DNA of 37,807 bases from Alloalcanivorax venustensis ISO4 (GTDB lineage: Bacteria > Pseudomonadota > Gammaproteobacteria > Pseudomonadales > Alcanivoracaceae). Position 1 is the stretch's first letter, and each line of letters opens with the position of its first letter. This document shows, one piece after another, positions 7,649 through 14,999 of this stretch. The stretch lies in the NCBI RefSeq assembly GCF_015356855.1, contig NZ_ARXR01000027.1, forward strand, positions 1 through 37,807, in the 5' to 3' direction. Made by a program: the position numbers and the translations under genes. The notes beneath the pieces are model-generated. The model was given only the letters and a program-made list of their open reading frames with translations, ran no database searches and was not told where the DNA came from.

Positions 7649-8498
7649 TGCCGGCGCCCTCCCCGGCTTCCGCGCCGCCTTGCCGGTGGTCCGGACCGAG
7701 CACGCCGTCCAGGGCGCGCAGCACCAGTTGCGCGGTGCCCTCCGGGCGCTCCAGCGGGTACATATGGCTGCCCGGGGCGAACAGGCGCGTCATCCGGTGG
7801 CGGCGGGCGTGGCGGGCACCGCCGAGATGGAACAGCTTCGGCGATTGCTCGCCGGTGACCAGCACGCCGGGCACCCGGGTGCGCGGCAGCGCCGTGACCC
7901 CGGTGGGGGTCTCGCGGAACACCGCCACTTCCACCTCCGGGCGGAAGCGCAGACGCCAGCCGTCGCCGTGGCGCTCCAGGCCGGCTTCCAGGTAGTTCTT
8001 CAGCGACCGCGGGTCGAACGCCTTGAACAGGCCGCGGGAGTTGAAATAGCTCTCCACGTCGTCCCAGCTGGCCCAGTAATCCAGCCGGCCTTTGCTCTTT
8101 TTCGCCGGCGAGAAACGGTCGCCCTGCCCGGTCAGCCGGGCGAGACGGTAGGCGGCGCCCTGCAGGCCGTTGGCCAGGGGCGGGTCGAGCATCACCTGGG
8201 CCCGGAACCAGTCCGGATGGCGGTGGGCGACCCAGAACATCAGCACCGAACCCATCGAGTGCCCCAGACCGATAATCGGCTTGGGCAGCGGTTCGAGGAA
8301 GGCTTCCAGTTCCAGGCTCAGGCTTTTCCAGTCCCGGTCCACCGGGTAACGGGGGTCCTGGCCGAGGCACTCCACCACATAGATGTCGTAGTGCTCCGCC
8401 AGGGGCGCCAGGAAGGTGTCGTAGCTGTGCCCGGGCACGCCGTTGGCGTGGGCAAAGGCCAGCACCGGTTTGCGTCCCGCCGCCGCTTGGGTGTTCAT
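7638..8498 (-). CDS. Alpha/beta hydrolase
   Basis: This is a 286-aa alpha/beta hydrolase. [16 protein letters not shown] (about 15-30) holds the HxNG oxyanion region, GHSMGS carries the nucleophile S81, and [11 protein letters not shown] near the C-terminus gives the catalytic histidine with the LERPE signature typical of this subgroup. There is no signal peptide. It is first in a two-gene unit with the next hydrolase (11-bp overlap). The two proteins have different oxyanion and cap sequences, so they look like distinct subfamilies rather than a recent duplication. Divergent from exonuclease III across a 137-bp gap. Substrate unknown; esterase or lipase-like activity is likely. Confidence 0.88.
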   Translation of the reverse strand: MNTQAAAGRKPVLAFAHANGVPGHSYDTFLAPLAEHYDIYVVECLGQDPRYPVDRDWKSLSLELEAFLEPLPKPIIGLGHSMGSVLMFWVAHRHPDWFRAQVMLDPPLANGLQGAAYRLARLTGQGDRFSPAKKSKGRLDYWASWDDVESYFNSRGLFKAFDPRSLKNYLEAGLERHGDGWRLRFRPEVEVAVFRETPTGVTALPRTRVPGVLVTGEQSPKLFHLGGARHARRHRMTRLFAPGSHMYPLERPEGTAQLVLRALDGVLGPDHRQGGAEAGEGAGNAR

Positions 8499-8585
8499 CC
8501 AGCGCTCTCCTCGAAAAATCGGTAATGCAAAAGGTCCATGATAACCGCCCCCGGCGGCAAACCCATGGCGAAATCCGCCAACGCG

Positions 8586-8614
8586 CGGACAGTTCGCGTC
8601 GGGGATTGTACAAT
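8586..8614 (+). promoter_or_regulatory. Candidate promoter for xthA
   Basis: CGGACA (8586-8591), a 17-bp spacer and TACAAT (8609-8614) lie upstream of the exonuclease III gene, matching 4/6 and 5/6 of sigma-70 consensus. Expected start near 8621, leaving a very short leader with AGGAGGTG as ribosome binding site. Confidence 0.4.
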
Positions 8615-8635
8615 GCGCGGCAAACAGGAGGTGTC

Positions 8636-9460
8636 ATGACGCTGATCTCGTTCAATATCAATGGTATTCGCGCACGCTTGCATCAGCTGGAAGAGCTGCT
8701 GGGCAAATACAAACCCACCCTGGTGGGCCTGCAGGAAACCAAGGTTCAGGACAGCGAGTTTCCGGAACAGGCGATCCGCGACCTGGGCTATCACCCCTAT
8801 TATCACGGCCAGAAAGGCCATTACGGGGTGGCGCTGCTGACCCGGGAACCGCTGGAGGAGGTGCAATACGGTTTTCCCTCCGACGGCGAGGACGCCCAGC
8901 GCCGCATGATCATCGGCCGGCTGCGTGACGCCGACGGCCAGCCACTGACGGTGCTCAACGGTTATTTCCCGCAGGGCGAAAACCGCGAGCATCCGGTGAA
9001 GTTTCCCGCCAAGGAAAAGTTCTACCAGGATCTGCAGCATTATCTGGAGAACCACCACGACGCCAGCGAGAAGCTGGCCATCATGGGCGATTTCAACATC
9101 TCCTCCACCGACCTGGACATCGGCATCGGCGAAGCCAACCGCAAGCGCTGGTTGCGCGAGGGCAAGACCAGCTTTCTGCCCGAGGAACGGGAATGGTGGC
9201 AGCGTCTGATCGACTGGGGCCTGGAAGACACCTTCCGCTGCCGGTACCCGGACACCGACGACGTGTTTTCCTGGTTTGATTACCGTTCCAGAGGCTTTGA
9301 ACGGGATCCGCGCCGCGGCCTGCGCATTGATACCGTGCTGGCCACCAAGCCCCTGGTGGAGCGCCTGACCGATTGCGGCGTCGACTACGAGATGCGCGCC
9401 ATGGAGCGCCCTTCGGACCACTGCCCGGTGTGGAGCCGGTTCGATAACCTGCCCTCATGA
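8636..9460 (+). CDS. xthA: Exodeoxyribonuclease III (AP endonuclease)
   Basis: This 274-aa enzyme nicks DNA at abasic sites and degrades 3' ends of duplex DNA in base-excision repair. The start at 8636 is set by AGGAGGTG immediately upstream and by the canonical N-terminus [12 protein letters not shown]; an open frame extends further upstream without support. Metal and catalytic residues are visible: N7, E34 (LQETKVQD), the [13 protein letters not shown] segment, and the C-terminal RPSDHCPVW with its Asp-His pair. The WLREGK and SFLPEEREW segments match the XthA subgroup. The next gene overlaps by 4 nt (ATGA), linking repair and a membrane sensor-like protein in one message. Confidence 0.97.
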   Translation: MTLISFNINGIRARLHQLEELLGKYKPTLVGLQETKVQDSEFPEQAIRDLGYHPYYHGQKGHYGVALLTREPLEEVQYGFPSDGEDAQRRMIIGRLRDADGQPLTVLNGYFPQGENREHPVKFPAKEKFYQDLQHYLENHHDASEKLAIMGDFNISSTDLDIGIGEANRKRWLREGKTSFLPEEREWWQRLIDWGLEDTFRCRYPDTDDVFSWFDYRSRGFERDPRRGLRIDTVLATKPLVERLTDCGVDYEMRAMERPSDHCPVWSRFDNLPS

Positions 9461-10521
9461 GCGTTCATTTCAACCTCAAGCGGCTGAGGCCCAACCTGGA
9501 CGGGCTCGGGTTCCTGATCGATGTGGGCATGATCCTGCTGGTGATCGCCAACCTGAGCCTGATCCTGTTTGACTGGATCTACCGGGTCGAAGCGGTGCAG
9601 TCGGCGATGGAAACCTACACGCCGGACTTCTATCGCTTCTACAGCGACAGCATTCATGCCAACTTCTTTGAAATCGATCTGGCCTTCGTCAGTGTCTATC
9701 TCACCGAGTTCGTGATCCGCTGGGCCGCCGCCATCGCCCGCCAAACCTATCACCGCTGGTTCTTCTATCCGTTCGTGCACTGGTACGACCTGCTCGGCTG
9801 CATCCCGGTGGGCAGCTTCCGCTGGCTGCGGATCCTGCGTGTGGTGAGCCTGATGTACCGGCTGCAGAAGCTCGGCGTGGTGGACTTTTCCGACACCGCC
9901 GTTGGCCGTGCGGTGATCAAGTACTACGGCGTACTGGTGGAAGAGATTTCGGATCGGGTAGTCATCAATGTGTTGGACGGGGCGCAGCGGGAAATCCGCA
10001 CCGGCGGCAACACCATGCGGCGCATCGAACAGGACGTGCTGGCACCGCGCCGTGAACAGCTGGTCGACTACCTGGCCGGCCGCATCGCCGACGCCACCCG
10101 TCGCAGCCACGACCAGTACCGCGATCAACTGGGCGAGTATCTCGAACACCTTACCGACGAAGCGGTGCAGCGGACTCCCGCCGGACGGCGCCTGGCGTCG
10201 ATCCCGGTCGCCGGGCCCAGGGCCATCGCGCTGATGCGCGAGACGGTCCGTGAGTCCGGTTCGGCGCTGATCGCGCAACTGGTCGACGACATCAGTGACC
10301 CGAGCCAGCGGCAGCGTCTGGATGCGCTGATCAACGATCTGCTGGTGGCATCATCCAGTGACGGGCGGGAGTTGAATCAGATGGTCAAGGAAACGCTTTT
10401 GGAGATACTTGATCACATCAAGGATCAGGTGGCGGTGCAGCAATGGAAGCAGGACGACGATGAGCCGACGGACCAGCCCAAACAGCGTTTTAATCCGGAT
10501 CTGCACAATCGCGGCGCCTGA
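9457..10521 (+). CDS. Voltage-sensor-domain-like membrane protein with cytoplasmic helical tail, no pore
   Basis: This 354-aa protein begins with four membrane segments laid out as a voltage-sensor domain. S1 is about residues 17-42. S2 is 71-94 with D74, E84 and R88. S3 is 104-118 with D111 in a [10 protein letters not shown] motif as in ion channels. S4 is about 120-140 with regularly spaced charges R122, R125, R128, then R135 and K138. No pore helix or TVGYG-type filter follows. Residues about 150-340 are charged and helical with no further strong membrane segment. Database tools may call it 'ion transporter' on the S1-S4 part. It is coupled to xthA by an ATGA overlap. Function unknown. 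Confidence 0.82.
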   Translation: MSVHFNLKRLRPNLDGLGFLIDVGMILLVIANLSLILFDWIYRVEAVQSAMETYTPDFYRFYSDSIHANFFEIDLAFVSVYLTEFVIRWAAAIARQTYHRWFFYPFVHWYDLLGCIPVGSFRWLRILRVVSLMYRLQKLGVVDFSDTAVGRAVIKYYGVLVEEISDRVVINVLDGAQREIRTGGNTMRRIEQDVLAPRREQLVDYLAGRIADATRRSHDQYRDQLGEYLEHLTDEAVQRTPAGRRLASIPVAGPRAIALMRETVRESGSALIAQLVDDISDPSQRQRLDALINDLLVASSSDGRELNQMVKETLLEILDHIKDQVAVQQWKQDDDEPTDQPKQRFNPDLHNRGA

Positions 10522-10528
10522 CTTTACC

Positions 10529-10987
10529 TCAGGGCTCGCGAATCCAGAGTAGACGAGCGCCGCCGCTGGCGGCGACCTCCACATCCAGCGCGGCGACACT
10601 GCCCACCCGGAAGCCGGGGCGGGAGCGCGGCTCGCCGACCCATACGGCGCTCAGCAGCGACACCAGCGGCATGTGGCTGACCAGCACCAGGTTCTCGCAG
10701 GACGGCTGCTCGATCAGCCAGTCGAGAAACTGATCCGGCGCCGCTTCCGGCACCAGATACCCGCACGCCTCCTGATCCATGCCGCCGTAGGCACGGGCGA
10801 TGCACAGCGCGGTCTGCTGGGCGCGCCGGTAGGGGCTGGCGATCAGGCGGTCCACGGTCACCCCCTCCTCGCGCAATCTCTGCCACAGGGCCATCACTTC
10901 CAGGCGCCCGCGTTCGGTGAGCGGGCGCTCGGCGTCGGTGGGGGCCTGAGCCACGGCTTCGCCGTGCCGGCAAAGGTAGACTCTCAA
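10529..10987 (-). CDS. sixA: Phosphohistidine phosphatase SixA
   Basis: This 152-aa histidine phosphatase carries the RHG motif at residues 7-9 (LCRHGEA), RPLTERGR, and SPYRRAQQTA. SixA removes phosphate from phosphohistidine on phosphorelay or PTS proteins (NPr in E. coli). The start is a TTG (10985-10987): it places the RHG motif at its normal distance from the N-terminus, and no in-frame ATG upstream of the motif exists. The TTG overlaps the gpsA stop as TTGA, with a G-run just upstream that can pair with ribosomal RNA, so translation is coupled to gpsA. It converges with the voltage-sensor-like gene, 7 bp apart. Confidence 0.92.
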   Translation of the reverse strand: MRVYLCRHGEAVAQAPTDAERPLTERGRLEVMALWQRLREEGVTVDRLIASPYRRAQQTALCIARAYGGMDQEACGYLVPEAAPDQFLDWLIEQPSCENLVLVSHMPLVSLLSAVWVGEPRSRPGFRVGSVAALDVEVAASGGARLLWIREP

Positions 10988-12015
10988 GCCGCCCCCCCGT
11001 GGAAGCTGAACTCCACGTCGTGCTTGTGCTCGCCGCTCATCAACCGGGCGATCATGGTCTCCAGCGGCTTGCCCTGATAGATGATCTCGTAGAGGGCGGT
11101 GGCCAGCGGCATGTAGACGTTGAGTTTTTCCGCGTGGGTGGCGACCAGCCGAATGGTGTTAAGGCCCTCGGCGGTCTGGCCCAGGGTATCGAGCGCCTGC
11201 TGCAGTTCCTGGCCCTGGCCGAGCTGATAACCGAGCCGGTAATTGCGCGACAGCGAGGAGGAACAGGTGGCGATCAGGTCGCCGACCCCGGACAGCCCCA
11301 GGAAGGTGAGCGGGTTGGCGCCCAGCTCCACGGCGAAGCGGCTCATTTCCGCCAACGCCCGGGTGAGCATGAAACTGCGGCTGTTCTCGCCGATGTCGAT
11401 GGCGGCGGCCATGCCGGACGCCACCGCGTAGATGTTCTTGAGCGCGCCGCCCAGCTCCACGCCGTAAATGTCCGGGTTGTCGTAAACCCGGAAATATTCA
11501 CAGCTGAGCGCCTGCTGGATGGTGTGGCAGAGCGCCTCGTCGGGGCTGGCGATCACCGAGCCGGTGAACTTGCGCTCGACGATCTCCCGCGCCAGGTTGG
11601 GGCCGCTGAGCACGCCGATGCGGGTGTGGTCCCACTCGCGCTTGAGCAGCTGGCTCATCAGCAGGAAGCCGTCTTCGTGGATGCCCTTGGTGCAGCTCAC
11701 CACCAGGGTGCCGTCCTTGACCATGGGGCGGGCCTGGCGCAGCACCTCCACGAAGGCGCTGGAGGGCACCGCCACGAAGATCAGATCGGCGCCGTCGAGC
11801 ACCTCGTCGAGATGCTCGGTGGCGTGAACCCCCTCGGGCAGAGTCTGGCCGGGCAGATAACGGGGGTTCTCCCCGTCCTCGTTAATGGCGGCGGCGGTTT
11901 CCGGATCGCGCACCCAGAGGCGGGTGCGGTGGCCGTTTTCGGCCAGGATGCTGGCCGTGGCGGTGCCGAAACTGCCACCGCCGAGAATCGCGGCGGTGTG
12001 TTTGCGCTGCTCCAT
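10984..12015 (-). CDS. gpsA: NAD(P)H-dependent glycerol-3-phosphate dehydrogenase
   Basis: This 343-aa cytoplasmic enzyme reduces dihydroxyacetone phosphate to sn-glycerol-3-phosphate for phospholipid synthesis. The dinucleotide loop GGGSFGTA sits near the N-terminus, SCTKGI and LSGPNLAREI are family signatures, and the catalytic lysine lies in ELGGALKNIYAVASG. The GVGDLIATCSS-type segment and C-terminal helices complete the family length. The ATG at 12015 is chosen over an adjacent upstream TTG; AGAGGGG precedes it. Followed by sixA with a 4-nt overlap, the same order as in several gammaproteobacteria. Confidence 0.96.
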   Translation of the reverse strand: MEQRKHTAAILGGGSFGTATASILAENGHRTRLWVRDPETAAAINEDGENPRYLPGQTLPEGVHATEHLDEVLDGADLIFVAVPSSAFVEVLRQARPMVKDGTLVVSCTKGIHEDGFLLMSQLLKREWDHTRIGVLSGPNLAREIVERKFTGSVIASPDEALCHTIQQALSCEYFRVYDNPDIYGVELGGALKNIYAVASGMAAAIDIGENSRSFMLTRALAEMSRFAVELGANPLTFLGLSGVGDLIATCSSSLSRNYRLGYQLGQGQELQQALDTLGQTAEGLNTIRLVATHAEKLNVYMPLATALYEIIYQGKPLETMIARLMSGEHKHDVEFSFHGGAA

Positions 12016-12105
12016 CAAGAGCCCCTCTGTTCGGGCGGGTGGGTCACCAAAGGGGGCATCATAAGCGCCTCCACCAGGCCAGGCAATGCGCCCGGCCGGG
12101 TCCGT

Positions 12106-13986
12106 TCAGGACTGGTCGGCACGCTCCTGCAGCAGCCGGTTCAGGCGCCGGGCGGTGGCCGCCGGGTCCGAGGGCAGCTGGCCTTCGGCGAGCAGCGCCT
12201 GATCGAGCAGCAGTTCGGCCAGTTCCGTGAAGGTGGCGCTCTCCTCGATGCCTTCCAGCCGTTTCAGCAGCGGGTGCGCCAGATTCACTTCCAGCGTCGG
12301 CTTGCTGTCCGGCACCGGCTGCCCGGCGGCTTCCAGCATCATGCGCATCTGCGGGCCCAGCTCGTCCTCGGCCAGCACCAGGCAGGCCGGCGAATCCACC
12401 AGCCGGCTGGTGGGCCGCACTTCCGCCACCTGATCGCCCAGGCTGTCACTGAGACGGCCGATCAGCGGCGCCTGCTTGTCCTGGTCGGCGCGCTCCTGAT
12501 CTTCCTGGTCCATGTCCAGCTGGCCGCGGGCGGCGTTGACCAGTTTGCACCCTTTGTATTCGCCCAGATAGCCGGCCATCCATTCGTCGACCCGCTCGGT
12601 GAGCAGCAGCACCTCAATGCCTTTCTTGCGGAACACTTCCAGGTGCGGGCTGTTGCGCGCCGCGTTCAGGTTGTCGGCCAGCAGGTAATAGATCTTGTCC
12701 TGCTTTTCACCGGCGCGCTCCAGGTACTGGTCGAGCCCCACGGCGCCGGGCCGGACGTCCTCGGTGGACGGGAAGCGCAGCAAGGCGGCGATCGCCTCGC
12801 GGTTGTCCGGGTCCTCGCCGATGCCTTCCTTGAGCACCTCGCCGAACTGCGACCAGAAGGTGGCGTATTTTTCCTCGTCGTTGCCCAGTTTCTTGAGCGT
12901 CTGCAGAACACGCTTGGTGAGCGCGGCGCGGATCTTGCGCACCGGGCCGTAGTCCTGCAGCAGCTCGCGGCTGACGTTGAGCGGCAGGTTGGGCGCGTCG
13001 ATCACGCCCTTCACGAAGCGCAGGTACAGGGGCAGGAACTGCTCCGCGTCGTCCATGATGAACACACGCTGCACGTAAAGCTTCAGGCCACGGCTGGCTT
13101 CACGGTGATAGAGATCGAACGGCGCCCGGGCGGGCACGTAGAGCAGACTGGTGTATTCCAGTGCCCCTTCCACCTTGTTGTGGCTCCAGGTCAGCGCGTC
13201 CTGGAAATCATGGCTCAGGTGGCGATAGAAATTCTGGTATTCCTCGTCGCTGATCTCCTGGCGGGGGCGTTGCCAGAGCGCGGTGGCGGAATTGATGGTT
13301 TGCCACTCGCTGGTGCCGTCTTCGCCCTCACCGCCGGTCTCCGCCGGGGTCGGCATCAGAATCGGGAACGCCACATGGTCGGAATACTGCTGCACGGTGG
13401 CGCGCACTTTCTGGTCGTCCAGGAATTCCTTGGCGTCGTCGCGCAGGTGCAGCACCACCGCGGTGCCGCGCTGGGGGCGCTCGATGGTTTCCACGGTGAA
13501 CTCGCCCTCGCCGTCGCTCTCCCAGCGCACACCCTGGTCGGCGGGGTCGCCGGCACGGCGGCTGAACACCTCGACGCGGCCGGCGACGATAAAGGCGGAA
13601 TAGAAGCCCACGCCGAACTGGCCGATCAACTGGGCGTCCTTACGGCGGTCGCCGGTCATGCTGGCGAGAAACTTTTCAGTGCCGGAGCGGGCGATGGTAC
13701 CCAGGTTGTCGACCACCTCTTCCCGGTTCATGCCGATGCCGTTGTCGGCGATGGTGAGCGTGCCCTCGTCCTTGTCCACCGAGAGCCGGATCCAGGGCTC
13801 CGGATCGTTTTCCAGCAGCTCGGCGTCGTCGAGCGCCCGGAAACGCAGTTTGTCGCAGGCGTCGGAGGCGTTGGATATCAGCTCGCGCAGGAAAATCTCA
13901 CGGTTGCTGTACAAGGAGTGCACCATCAGGTGCAAAAGGCGGGATACTTCCGCCTGGAAACCACGGGTTTCGCGGTCTTGACTCAT
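12106..13986 (-). CDS. htpG: Molecular chaperone HtpG (Hsp90)
   Basis: This 626-aa cytosolic Hsp90 chaperone has the usual bacterial length. The N-terminal ATPase domain shows HSLYSNREIFLRELISNASDA (about 23-43, broken here by no substitution), DNGIGM at 81-86, SGTEKF at 101-106 and the lid glycines GQFGVGFYS (122-130). The middle domain follows with NLPLNVSRELLQ and the catalytic-arginine region. The C-terminal dimerisation domain ends without the eukaryotic MEEVD. It is monocistronic, with a recognisable heat-shock promoter just upstream at 14050-14078 and an 86-bp separation from gpsA downstream, consistent with stress induction. Confidence 0.98.
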   Translation of the reverse strand: MSQDRETRGFQAEVSRLLHLMVHSLYSNREIFLRELISNASDACDKLRFRALDDAELLENDPEPWIRLSVDKDEGTLTIADNGIGMNREEVVDNLGTIARSGTEKFLASMTGDRRKDAQLIGQFGVGFYSAFIVAGRVEVFSRRAGDPADQGVRWESDGEGEFTVETIERPQRGTAVVLHLRDDAKEFLDDQKVRATVQQYSDHVAFPILMPTPAETGGEGEDGTSEWQTINSATALWQRPRQEISDEEYQNFYRHLSHDFQDALTWSHNKVEGALEYTSLLYVPARAPFDLYHREASRGLKLYVQRVFIMDDAEQFLPLYLRFVKGVIDAPNLPLNVSRELLQDYGPVRKIRAALTKRVLQTLKKLGNDEEKYATFWSQFGEVLKEGIGEDPDNREAIAALLRFPSTEDVRPGAVGLDQYLERAGEKQDKIYYLLADNLNAARNSPHLEVFRKKGIEVLLLTERVDEWMAGYLGEYKGCKLVNAARGQLDMDQEDQERADQDKQAPLIGRLSDSLGDQVAEVRPTSRLVDSPACLVLAEDELGPQMRMMLEAAGQPVPDSKPTLEVNLAHPLLKRLEGIEESATFTELAELLLDQALLAEGQLPSDPAATARRLNRLLQERADQS

Positions 13987-14049
13987 AGATTCTTCTCCGC
14001 CGGATAATCACTGAACACCACGGCGCCCTCCCCGGCACCGCCGCCTTCT

Positions 14050-14078
14050 AGATAGGCACCCGGACGGACTTTTTCAAG
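14050..14078 (-). promoter_or_regulatory. Sigma-32 heat-shock promoter of htpG
   Basis: Read on the minus strand, CTTGAA (complement of 14073-14078) is followed after 15 bp by GCCTATCT (complement of 14050-14057). The sigma-32 consensus is CTTGAA, 13-17 bp, CCCCATNT; the -35 is perfect and six of seven specified -10 bases agree. Transcription would begin near 14043, giving a leader of about 56 nt before the htpG ATG. It lies in the gap between the epimerase stop and htpG. Confidence 0.72.
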
Positions 14079-14090
14079 GTCCGGACCTCT

Positions 14091-14999
14091 CTACGAAGCG
14101 GTGTTGGCGAGATCGTCGAGCGCCTCTTCGAGGCTCGGAAAGCGGAAGGTGAAGCCCTGGTCTTCCAGGCGGCGCGGGTAGACGCGCTGGCCGCCCAGCA
14201 ACAGCCCGGACAGCTCGCCCAGGCCCAGGCGCAGCAGCGGCGCCGGCGCCACCCAGGGCGCGGGGCGGTGGACGGCGCTGGCCAGCGCCCGGTGAAAATG
14301 CCGCTGGGTCACCGGCTGGGGGGCGGTGGCGTTGAAAATGCCTTCCACGCCCGGCGTTTCCAGCGCGCGCATCAGAATCGCCACCATGTCCTGGATATGG
14401 ATCCAGCTCAGCCACTGGCTGCCGTCACCGAGACGGGCGCCGAGCCCCAGCCGGTAGACCGGCCAGAGTCCTTTCAGCATGCCGCCGTCGCGCCCCAGCA
14501 CCACGCCGGTACGGATGATGCTCAGGCGCACGCCCTGCCCCGTCACCTCGCGGGCGGTCTGCTCCCAGGCGTCGCAGAGCCGGTAGCCGAAATCCTTGCG
14601 CCGGGCGGAGCTGTGCTCGGTCAGCTCGGCGTCGCCGGCGTCGCCGTAAAAACCCACCGCCGAGCCGCTCACCATCACCGAGGGCGTGGTGTCGAGCCGT
14701 CGGCACAGCGCCACGAGCTCGCGGGTGGTGTCCAGCCGCGAAGCCATCAGGGTGCGCTTGCGGGATTCACTCCAGCGGCGGGTGAAGAGGTTTTCGCCGG
14801 CCAGATTGACGACGCCGTCGATAGCCTCGTCGTCGCCGATGTCGTCCAGGGACGCCACCACCCGGGTGCCCTCGGGCAGTTTCGACCGCGCCCGCTCCGG
14901 CGACCGGCTGAGCACGGTCAGAGCGTGGCCGTGGGCGGCCAGCCGCCGGCATAGCTCGCCGCCGATGAAACCACTGCCGCCGGTTATCAGAACCTTCAT
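14091..14999 (-). CDS. TIGR01777-family NAD(P)-binding epimerase/reductase (YfcH-like)
   Basis: This 302-aa extended SDR protein has the glycine loop GGSGFIGGEL at about 7-16, VNLAGE and the SGSAVGFYGD segment where YfcH-type proteins replace the usual YxxxK layout. The C-terminal DUF1731 region reads RVYPRRLEDQGFTFRFPSLEEAL, which is diagnostic. Its reaction is not established; homologues are called sugar-nucleotide epimerases by similarity, and some are linked to cell-division inhibition (SulA-like naming), which I would not rely on. Its ATG overlaps the stop of the upstream membrane protein (ATGA), so the two are co-transcribed. Confidence 0.93.
   Translation of the reverse strand: MKVLITGGSGFIGGELCRRLAAHGHALTVLSRSPERARSKLPEGTRVVASLDDIGDDEAIDGVVNLAGENLFTRRWSESRKRTLMASRLDTTRELVALCRRLDTTPSVMVSGSAVGFYGDAGDAELTEHSSARRKDFGYRLCDAWEQTAREVTGQGVRLSIIRTGVVLGRDGGMLKGLWPVYRLGLGARLGDGSQWLSWIHIQDMVAILMRALETPGVEGIFNATAPQPVTQRHFHRALASAVHRPAPWVAPAPLLRLGLGELSGLLLGGQRVYPRRLEDQGFTFRFPSLEEALDDLANTAS

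Noticed and set aside
9457-10521. Calling the xthA-coupled protein a potassium channel
   Set aside because: The sensor-like segments are present but no pore helix or selectivity filter follows.
10999-14007. A 1002-codon open frame on the plus strand opposite gpsA and htpG
   Set aside because: The minus strand encodes two textbook proteins with intact motifs. The antisense frame is rich in His, Gln, Gly and Val in a codon-shadow pattern and is open only because of high GC at third positions.
13987-14090. The GGTCCGGAC/GTCCGTCC symmetry near 14060-14086 as a terminator
   Set aside because: It overlaps the sigma-32 -35 region, pairs imperfectly and lacks a T-tract.
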